The notes below the pieces were generated by a model that had not been told where the DNA came from, did not search any database, and saw only the letters and a list, made by a program, of their open reading frames with translations. Source: an uncultured Collinsella sp. (lineage in GTDB: Bacteria; Actinomycetota; Coriobacteriia; Coriobacteriales; Coriobacteriaceae). Taken from it: a stretch of 5,380 bases of DNA. Each line of letters begins with the position of its first letter. The first letter of the stretch is position 1. Made by a program: the position numbers and the translations under genes. Shown here in pieces: positions 1 to 4,014 of the stretch. Location of the stretch: contig CATZTY010000087.1 of the NCBI GenBank assembly GCA_958424475.1, positions 1 to 5,380 on the forward strand, given 5' to 3'.

Positions 1-274
1 CCACCCTTATAGCCATGGTGGCGTGTGGAATCGCGATCCCGACCGTCGGCGTCGTCTGCTGCTGCACCGCAAGGAGATCGACTTTCTTGACGGCAAACTT
101 CGCAACCGTGGTTATGCGCTGGTTCCGTTGGAGCTCTACTTTAATATCGACGGCCGCGTAAAGCTGCTGCTGGGTCTGGGTCGCGGCAAGAAGCTCTACG
201 ACAAGCGTGAGGACATGGCCAAGCGTGATGTCCAACGCGAGATCGACCGCGCCCTTAAGGAACGCAACCGTTAG
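1..274 (+). CDS. smpB: SsrA-binding protein SmpB, C-terminal part (5' truncated by window edge)
   Basis: SmpB binds tmRNA (SsrA) and brings it to stalled ribosomes for trans-translation. The first full codon is at position 2, and the frame reads HPYSHGGVWNRDP and then runs to a TAG at 272-274. The visible part, about 90 residues, holds the family's conserved core: a DP..RRRRLLLHRKEI block, then the barrel segment ending YALVPLELYF, then LGLGRGKKLYDKRED. The basic C-terminal tail (KRDVQREIDRALKERNR) is the part that, in the family, becomes helical in the decoding site. The GTG at 23 is an internal Val codon and not a start: homology continues upstream of it to the window edge. The gene is followed by a long hairpin (287-353) and a terminator (396-430), so it is probably the last gene of its transcript. 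No ssrA gene is visible downstream in the window. The family assignment is secure. Confidence 0.95.
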   Translation, partial: HPYSHGGVWNRDPDRRRRLLLHRKEIDFLDGKLRNRGYALVPLELYFNIDGRVKLLLGLGRGKKLYDKREDMAKRDVQREIDRALKERNR

Positions 275-286
275 GCACTCTGCATA

Positions 287-353
287 AGTTGCGGTGGAAT
301 ACGGACTGTTTTGCCTGTTTGAGGGGCTATTCAGTCCCTATTTCACCGCAACT
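287..353. repeat. Long imperfect palindrome / hairpin downstream of smpB
   Basis: Bases 287-301 (AGTTGCGGTGGAATA) pair with 339-353 over 15 positions, with a single G-T wobble (297/343). After one C/C mismatch (302/338), 303-308 (GGACTG) pair perfectly with 332-337 (CAGTCC). A weaker inner pairing, 313-316 with 324-327, is possible. The element starts 13 nt after the smpB stop and has no T-run after it, so it is not itself a typical terminator; a proper one follows at 396-430. It could be a dispersed palindromic repeat, a 3' mRNA-stabilising hairpin or part of a small RNA. The pairing is seen directly; the function is unknown. Confidence 0.7.
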
Positions 354-395
354 GCGGGCGTCTCATCTTTCTTACTGTTCTGACACATATGTCTC

Positions 396-430
396 AAAGG
401 CGGCGTCCGTTATGGGTGCCGCCTTTTTTT
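396..430 (+). terminator. Rho-independent terminator after smpB
   Basis: AAAGGCGGC (396-404) pairs perfectly with GCCGCCTTT (418-426). The stem can be extended inward by G-T, T-G and C-G pairs to 12 bp, leaving a 7-nt loop (408-414). A run of seven T's (424-430) follows directly. It ends the smpB transcript and separates it from the flavin reductase gene. Its position argues against the longer in-frame start at 389 for that gene, because such a reading frame would run through the terminator stem. Confidence 0.9.
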
Positions 431-466
431 GTGGGTACATACATTCATGAGGTTCCAACCCGAGCT

Positions 467-473
467 AGGGGAG
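467..473 (+). promoter_or_regulatory. Ribosome binding site that sets the flavin reductase start
   Basis: AGGGGAG lies 8 nt before the ATG at 482. The in-frame ATG at 389 has no comparable site and lies upstream of the smpB terminator, so 482 is chosen as the start. Confidence 0.75.
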
Positions 474-481
474 TGATCGTT

Positions 482-985
482 ATGGACAAAACTGCGTTCT
501 TTACCATGCCGAGCGGTCTGTACGTGGTGAGCGCTGCGGCAGACGGGCTGCGTGCCGGCTGCGTCATCAACACTGCGGTGCAGGTGACGTCCATGCCGCC
601 GCGTATTTCGGTTGCCGTGAACAAGGACAATGTCACCTCGGGCGTCATCGCATCGGCCAAAGCGTTCGCGCTGACCGTGATCGATCAGACGGCCGACATG
701 CTCTACATCGGTAACTTTGGGTTCCGCACCAGCAGCGATTATGACAAGTTTGCCAAATACGAGACCCGCGAGACGGCTCTGGGCATGCCCTATGTGCCCG
801 AGCACGCGGCGGCCCTGTTTAGCTGCCGTTTGATCGACACTGTGGATGTGGGCACGCATCTGCTGTTTATTGGCGAGGTCGAGGATGCCGAGCGCCTGAG
901 CGACGAGACGCCGCTGACGTACGACTACTATCACAAGGTGCTAAAGGGCAAGACGCCGCCCAAAGCCTCGTCGTATCAAGGCTAG
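482..985 (+). CDS. Flavin reductase-like FMN-binding split-barrel protein
   Basis: This 167-residue protein matches the flavin reductase-like domain family (FMN-binding split barrel), which uses bound FMN to move electrons from NAD(P)H or a redox partner. The N-terminal half has the typical FMN-contacting stretch: AGCVINTAVQVTSMPP (about residues 25-40), then strand RISVAVNKDN with the usual position for phosphate or isoalloxazine contacts. The C-terminal motif YYHKVLKGKTPPKASSY (about 149-165) is typical of the members found alone or fused to rubredoxin in anaerobes, such as the N-terminal half of Moorella high-molecular-weight rubredoxin. No signal peptide or membrane segment is seen, so it is cytosolic. 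A rubredoxin gene follows 88 bp later on the same strand and is the obvious candidate partner. That intergenic gap carries a good promoter, so rubredoxin can also be made separately. I see no convincing promoter between the smpB terminator and this gene. The family is well supported; the exact electron donor and acceptor are inferred. Confidence 0.88.
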   Translation: MDKTAFFTMPSGLYVVSAAADGLRAGCVINTAVQVTSMPPRISVAVNKDNVTSGVIASAKAFALTVIDQTADMLYIGNFGFRTSSDYDKFAKYETRETALGMPYVPEHAAALFSCRLIDTVDVGTHLLFIGEVEDAERLSDETPLTYDYYHKVLKGKTPPKASSYQG

Positions 986-1002
986 AAATGTTCTAAAAAT
1001 AC

Positions 1003-1030
1003 TTGCATTATGTTATTGAGAATATATACT
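1003..1030 (+). promoter_or_regulatory. Sigma70-type promoter for rubredoxin
   Basis: TTGCAT (1003-1008) and TATACT (1025-1030) are separated by 16 bp. They lie in an AT-rich island between two GC-rich genes, about 45 bp upstream of the rubredoxin start. The -10 region overlaps an imperfect AT-rich dyad (TTATT at 1013-1017 and AATAA at 1031-1035, with little symmetry between). This might be an operator of the Fur/PerR type, but the match is too weak to name. The promoter call rests on element match, spacing and position only. Confidence 0.6.
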
Positions 1031-1073
1031 AATAAGTAAGTACACCAGCAGTCACGTTCGAGAGGAGAACATC

Positions 1074-1217
1074 ATGGCTGAGGAGAAGAAGACGTATAAG
1101 TTTGTGTGCACCGTTTGCGGTTACGAGGTTGAGGTCGACACGCCCGAGCTGCCCGAGGACTACGTATGCCCGGTCTGCGGCGTCGGCCCCGATGAGTTTG
1201 AGCTCGTCGAGGAGTAG
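1074..1217 (+). CDS. Rubredoxin (47 residues, short-linker type)
   Basis: This small cytosolic electron carrier holds one iron atom by four cysteines. The two binding knuckles are CTVCGY (Cys12, Cys15) and [11 protein letters not shown] (Cys32, Cys35), preceded by the typical PEDYV and followed by the aromatic Phe42. The start is set by AGGAGA at 1063-1068, 5 nt before the ATG. Only 16 residues separate the two cysteine pairs, against about 29 in classical 52-54-residue rubredoxins. This matches the compact rubredoxin domains found in rubrerythrin-like and flavin reductase-linked proteins, and does not look like a deletion that would break the metal site. The gene has its own promoter and a strong terminator at 1258-1294, and it follows a flavin reductase-like gene that is a likely reductant. 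In anaerobes such pairs feed oxygen- or peroxide-reducing enzymes; none of those is in the window, so that role is inferred. Confidence 0.92.
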   Translation: MAEEKKTYKFVCTVCGYEVEVDTPELPEDYVCPVCGVGPDEFELVEE

Positions 1218-1257
1218 CTCGTAGACACACGGCGATTAGCCATACAGAGCTCTGTCC

Positions 1258-1294
1258 AAGGGTCCCGGCTGGATATTCCGGCTGGGACCCTTTT
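1258..1294 (+). terminator. Rho-independent terminator after rubredoxin
   Basis: Bases 1258-1272 (AAGGGTCCCGGCTGG) pair with 1278-1292 (CCGGCTGGGACCCTT) across all 15 positions, two of them G-T wobbles. The loop is ATATT and the stem ends in TTTT (1291-1294). A perfect 12-bp palindrome, ACAGAGCTCTGT (1244-1255), sits 2 nt upstream of the stem. In the opposite direction the stem is not followed by a T-run, so it is mainly a plus-strand terminator. Confidence 0.9.
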
Positions 1295-1299
1295 GATTT

Positions 1300-1344
1300 A
1301 TCTGACGGTTTAAAACGGCCTTACGTTTTACAGATTGAGACGTT
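1300..1344. repeat. Degenerate solo copy of the 80-bp-spaced palindromic repeat
   Basis: The right arm TTTTACAGATTGAGACGTT (1326-1344) nearly matches the right arms at 3736-3755 and 3816-3835. Upstream of it, ATCTG and then AAAACGGCCTTACG resemble the left core and the loop of unit B (3691-3755), with several bases deleted in the left arm. The copy lies between the convergent rubredoxin and mntH genes. Its relation to the array is seen by direct comparison; AAAACG/CGTTTT (1312-1317 and 1324-1329) can still form a short hairpin. Confidence 0.6.
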
Positions 1345-1370
1345 ATATCTGGACAGCCATGCCATTCCAA

Positions 1371-2627
1371 TTACATCCCCGTTAGCAGCACGATGTCGAG
1401 AATCGTCACGATGACGCCGATCCCTACGAGCAACGCGTTGAGCGGGCGCGAGTTGGCGTATTTGCCCATGACGCGGGGCGAACTGGTGAGTCGTATGAGC
1501 ACAAAGACCGTAATCGGCAATTGAAGCGACAGCAGCGCCTGGCTCCAGATGAGGCCCTCAAAGGGATTTTTGACGACCAGGCATGCCGTCACTGCGCCGA
1601 CGAAACAGGCCGCCACCCCGATCGAGGAGTGTCGGTCGTGGATGTCGTATTCCTCGTCGAACACACCCGCGGTGATGGTGCCTGCCGCCATGCCCGCCGT
1701 CACACTGCTCGAGAGGCCCGCAAACAGCAGCGCCACCGCAAAGATGGTCGAGCTCGCCGGGCCCAAGATGGGGGAGAGCGTGGCCGCTGCGACGGCGAGG
1801 TCGTCTACGACAATGCCGTGCGCAAAGAAAGTCGTCGCGGCCAGGATGACCATGGCCGAGTTGATTGCCCAGCCAACACCCATCGAAAAGAGCGTGTCAA
1901 AGAGCTCGTAGCGCAGACGTTCTTCGATAACCTGCTCGCCTTGGCCTTCGAAGTGCATGGATTGGATGACCTCGGAGTGCAGGAAGAGGTTGTGGGGCAT
2001 AACGACCGCGCCCAGGACACTTACGATAATCGCGGCCGAGCCGGTGGGCATACTGGGTGTGATCCAGCTTGTGGCGGCTTGCGGCCAGTCGACCTTGACT
2101 AGTGCAAGCTCGGCTAAAAACGAAAGTCCCACCACGCCCACGAAGGCGATGATCCAGCGTTCGGCGCGTTTGTAGGAGCTTGTCATGAGCATGGCAATCG
2201 ATGCCGCCGCCACGATGACGCAGCCCGCGCGCACGGGCAGGCCAAAGAGCATTTGAAGCGCGATCGCACCGCCCAGGACTTCGGCCATGGCGGTGGCGAC
2301 CGTGGCTAGATACGCGCTGCCGAGTATCGCACGCCCGACGAGGCGGGGCAGGTGGCGCGTCGTGGCCTCGGCGAGACACATGCCCGTGGCGATGCCCAAG
2401 TGCGCCGCGTTGTGCTGCAGCACGATGAGCATGATCGTGGACAGCGTGACGATCCACAGCAGTGCGTAGCCAAACTGCGAGCCGGCGGCCATATTGGAGG
2501 CCCAATTGCCCGGGTCGATAAAGCCGACGGTCACGAGCAGTCCGGGGCCGATATGCCGTGCGATGTCGAGTCCTCCGTGGCCACCGGTGCGCCGGGAGCC
2601 AAAGTGTTGTTTGAGATGGTTGAGCAT
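1371..2627 (-). CDS. mntH: Nramp-family divalent metal (Mn2+/Fe2+) transporter MntH
   Basis: This 418-residue membrane protein of about 11 hydrophobic segments belongs to the Nramp (SLC11) family, which imports Mn2+ or Fe2+, normally with protons. The metal-site motifs are intact: DPGN in TM1 (residues 38-41, in GFIDPGNWASN) and MPH in TM6 (210-212, in VVMPHNLFLHS). The late motif PITVFVLIRLTSSPRVMG, typical of bacterial MntH, is also present. The length is normal for the family. The start at 2627 is preferred because AGGAG (2634-2638 on the plus strand) lies 6 nt before it; an in-frame ATG 12 codons upstream lacks such a site. One oddity is that the usual TM3 sequence TDLAE reads TAMAE, replacing the conserved Asp (Asp131 of Deinococcus Nramp) by Ala113 while keeping Glu116. 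That Asp is on the proton pathway in studied members, so proton coupling may be altered. The DPGN and MPH motifs argue against a magnesium-type Nramp relative. The gene lies 75 bp downstream of gpmA on the same strand, without a clear promoter or terminator between. Confidence 0.93.
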   Translation of the reverse strand: MLNHLKQHFGSRRTGGHGGLDIARHIGPGLLVTVGFIDPGNWASNMAAGSQFGYALLWIVTLSTIMLIVLQHNAAHLGIATGMCLAEATTRHLPRLVGRAILGSAYLATVATAMAEVLGGAIALQMLFGLPVRAGCVIVAAASIAMLMTSSYKRAERWIIAFVGVVGLSFLAELALVKVDWPQAATSWITPSMPTGSAAIIVSVLGAVVMPHNLFLHSEVIQSMHFEGQGEQVIEERLRYELFDTLFSMGVGWAINSAMVILAATTFFAHGIVVDDLAVAAATLSPILGPASSTIFAVALLFAGLSSSVTAGMAAGTITAGVFDEEYDIHDRHSSIGVAACFVGAVTACLVVKNPFEGLIWSQALLSLQLPITVFVLIRLTSSPRVMGKYANSRPLNALLVGIGVIVTILDIVLLTGM

Positions 2628-2633
2628 GGTGCG

Positions 2634-2638
2634 CTCCT
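2634..2638 (-). promoter_or_regulatory. Ribosome binding site that sets the mntH start
   Basis: On the minus strand AGGAG stands 6 nt before the ATG at 2627. It falls inside the longer in-frame reading, which supports the shorter protein beginning MLNHLKQ. Confidence 0.75.
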
Positions 2639-2702
2639 GCGTATGGGCGGCGTGACGTCGCATCTGGGTCGTGCGGCGCCACGCGTCGGATTTAGGTTGG
2701 GG

Positions 2703-3476
2703 CTACTTGTGCGCCTTGCCCTGATTGGCCACGGCGTCGATCTTGGCGGCGATGGTTGCCGGGTCGCCGATGTAGCGCTTATCGAGGACGTTGAACTCGG
2801 CATCGAAGGTGTAGACGAGCGGCACGCCGGTGGGGATGTTGACCTTGACGATCTCCTCGGGCGTGAGGTGCTCAAACTTCATGACGAGAGAGCGCAGGGA
2901 GTTGCCGTGCGCGGCGATGAGCACGCGCTTGCCGGCGAGCATCTGGGGGCGAATCTCGTCCTCAAAATAAGGCCAGGCGCGGGCAATCGTGTCCTTGAGG
3001 CACTCGGTGTAGGGTAGCTGGTCGGGCGCGATGTCGCGGTATTGCTCCTGCGTGTGGGGGTCGCGACTATCGCCCGGCTCGAGCGCCGGCGGGCAGACAT
3101 CGAAGGAACGGCGCCAGATGAGTACCTGCTCGTCGCCGTGCTCCGCCGCGGCATCGGCCTTGTTGAGACCCTGCAGCGCGCCGTAGTGGCGCTCGTTGAG
3201 CTTCCAGGACTTGATGACGGGCAGCCATTCGCGGTCCATCTGGGCGAGCACGATGTTGAGGGTATGGATTGCCCGCTTGAGGCGCGAGGTGTAGCAGACG
3301 TCAAAGTCGAAACCCGCTTCTTTGAGGGCTCGACCGCCTGCGGCGGCTTCTTCGCGGCCCGTGTCGGTGAGCTCAACATCGGTCCAGCCGGTGAACAGGT
3401 TGAGTTTGTTCCACTCGGATTCTCCGTGACGGATAAGGACAAGTTGCATCGTCTGTTGGTCTTTCTGGCGTGCCAT
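2703..3476 (-). CDS. gpmA: 2,3-bisphosphoglycerate-dependent phosphoglycerate mutase
   Basis: This enzyme interconverts 3-phosphoglycerate and 2-phosphoglycerate in glycolysis and gluconeogenesis through a phosphohistidine. The 257-residue protein shows all hallmarks of the cofactor-dependent type: RHGESEWN with the phosphorylated His17, then FTGWTDVELTDTG, TSRLKRAIHT, LNERHYGALQGLNK with the acid/base Glu95, and AAHGNSLR with the second catalytic His190. The start at 3476 has an excellent ribosome binding site, AAGGAGG (plus-strand 3482-3488), 5 nt upstream. The alternative Met10 lies directly before the conserved QLVLIRHG but has no such site, so the protein probably has a nine-residue lead. 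A GC-rich hairpin (GGCACG/CGTGCC at 3494-3510) precedes the ribosome binding site and could affect translation. The enzyme needs no metal, unlike the Mn-dependent type. The gene diverges from gltB across a 538-bp region and is followed on the same strand by mntH. The assignment is very secure. Confidence 0.97.
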   Translation of the reverse strand: MARQKDQQTMQLVLIRHGESEWNKLNLFTGWTDVELTDTGREEAAAGGRALKEAGFDFDVCYTSRLKRAIHTLNIVLAQMDREWLPVIKSWKLNERHYGALQGLNKADAAAEHGDEQVLIWRRSFDVCPPALEPGDSRDPHTQEQYRDIAPDQLPYTECLKDTIARAWPYFEDEIRPQMLAGKRVLIAAHGNSLRSLVMKFEHLTPEEIVKVNIPTGVPLVYTFDAEFNVLDKRYIGDPATIAAKIDAVANQGKAHK

Positions 3477-3481
3477 GGGGG

Positions 3482-3488
3482 CCTCCTT
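3482..3488 (-). promoter_or_regulatory. Ribosome binding site of gpmA
   Basis: On the minus strand AAGGAGG, a near-perfect Shine-Dalgarno sequence, lies 5 nt before the ATG at 3476. It decides between that start and the internal Met at 3449. Confidence 0.8.
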
Positions 3489-3613
3489 GATCTGGCACGG
3501 CGCGCGTGCCGTTTGTTTGACGCCGCAAAGGATACCCGTTTTAGGCTCAAAAGTTAGCCATGCCTAATAAAATTGTTGTATTTGAATGGGATGGTGAAAG
3601 GGAGTTGCCGAAA

Positions 3614-3672
3614 TGTCTTGATCTGTAACAACTAGGGATGGAAATTGGGTCTAGGTGTTACAGATCAAGACA
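3614..3672. repeat. Palindromic repeat unit A of an 80-bp-spaced array
   Basis: TGTCTTGATCTGTAACA (3614-3630) pairs perfectly with TGTTACAGATCAAGACA (3656-3672). After one mismatch, CTAG (3632-3635) pairs with CTAG (3651-3654). The 15-nt loop starts at 3636, and its second half begins the block GAAATTGGGTCT (3641-3652), which unit C repeats exactly. The centre is at 3643. Confidence 0.9.
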
Positions 3673-3690
3673 AGAAGAAATGGTCCTATG

Positions 3691-3755
3691 GAATATCTCG
3701 ATCTGTAACAGTTAGCTGCAAAAACCGGCCCTTCATGTTACAGATTGAGACATTC
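3691..3755. repeat. Palindromic repeat unit B of an 80-bp-spaced array
   Basis: Bases 3691-3710 pair with 3736-3755 over 20 positions, with one A/C mismatch (3695/3751) and one G-T wobble (3700/3746). The core is again ATCTGTAACA (3701-3710) and TGTTACAGAT (3736-3745). The 25-nt loop begins GTTAG, as in unit C, and carries AAAACCGGCCCT (3721-3732) where units A and C have GAAATTGGGTCT. The centre is at 3723, exactly 80 bp from unit A. Confidence 0.9.
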
Positions 3756-3770
3756 GGAACCGTCTCTCGA

Positions 3771-3835
3771 AAACATCTCAATCTGTAACAGTTAGTCGTC
3801 GAAATTGGGTCTTACTGTTACAGATTGAGATGTTT
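3771..3835. repeat. Palindromic repeat unit C of an 80-bp-spaced array
   Basis: Bases 3771-3792 pair perfectly with 3814-3835 over 22 positions. After one T/T mismatch, AG (3794-3795) pairs with CT (3811-3812). The core is ATCTGTAACA (3781-3790) and TGTTACAGAT (3816-3825), and the loop contains GAAATTGGGT (3801-3810). The centre is at 3803, exactly 80 bp from unit B. No T-run follows the stem, so a terminator role is unlikely. Confidence 0.9.
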
Positions 3836-4000
3836 GAAGAGGTGAGTTTGCAGGCCGAACTTGGGGCCTATGTTGTCGCCCTTGAGGTCGGCGGTGTCCA
3901 CTCGTAGGGCGTGCGTTAAGCGATTGTTTCGAAACGGGCGGGAAACACAACGGACCGGTGATGCTTCTAGTATGCCTAGTCAACTGACTGTCTAACACCT

Positions 4001-4008
4001 AGGGGAGG
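4001..4008 (+). promoter_or_regulatory. Ribosome binding site of gltB
   Basis: AGGGGAGG stands 6 nt before the ATG at 4015. It fixes the start so that the encoded protein begins with a short propeptide followed by the catalytic cysteine. Confidence 0.85.
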
Positions 4009-4014
4009 ATCGCG

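Larger units (their letters stand above)
3477..4014. other. Divergent intergenic region gpmA / gltB
   Basis: No convincing intact gene lies in these 538 bp. The gpmA side (3477-3613) holds its ribosome binding site, a GC-rich hairpin (3494-3510) and a dyad TTAGGC/GCCTAA (3541-3546 and 3562-3567). No strong gpmA promoter is obvious; TTAGGC and TAAAAC on the minus strand with an 18-bp spacer is only a weak candidate. The middle (3614-3835) is filled by three 80-bp-spaced palindromic units and is AT-richer than the genes. From 3836 to about 3910 the minus strand looks coding-like but has no start signal. The gltB side holds the perfect palindrome GTTTCGAAAC (3926-3935), a possible -10 TAGTAT (3968-3973) without a good -35, the dyad AGTCA-AC-TGACT (3978-3989) and the gltB ribosome binding site. 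Confidence 0.7.

Noticed and set aside
275..430. tmRNA gene (ssrA) next to smpB
   Set aside because: The space is too short, and I find no tRNA-like ends, T-loop motif or CCA, and no tag reading frame.
389..481. N-terminal extension of the flavin reductase from the ATG at 389
   Set aside because: The extension passes through a strong terminator hairpin and T-run, translates to sequence unlike the family, and lacks a ribosome binding site; AGGGGAG supports the start at 482.
1244..1255. Perfect palindrome ACAGAGCTCTGT before the rubredoxin terminator
   Set aside because: With no loop it cannot form an RNA hairpin, and a single 12-bp palindrome is not strong evidence for a protein site; noted only in the terminator entry.
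2628..2663. 12-codon N-terminal extension of MntH
   Set aside because: AGGAG lies within it at the right distance for the ATG at 2627, and the extension has no site of its own and no family similarity.
1521..3557. Several open frames on the plus strand opposite mntH and gpmA
   Set aside because: They overlap two well-recognised minus-strand genes, start without ribosome binding sites and have the low-complexity Arg/Ala/His-rich look of antisense frames.
3614..3835. CRISPR array
   Set aside because: The repeats are inverted pairs with conserved loops, not direct repeats with unique spacers; there are only three units and no cas genes.
3792..3998. 68-codon minus-strand frame over repeat unit C and the gltB leader
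   Set aside because: Its last 14 or so codons are the repeat itself, the composition is not protein-like and there is no ribosome binding site; a different frame in the same region looks more coding-like but is still only a lead.
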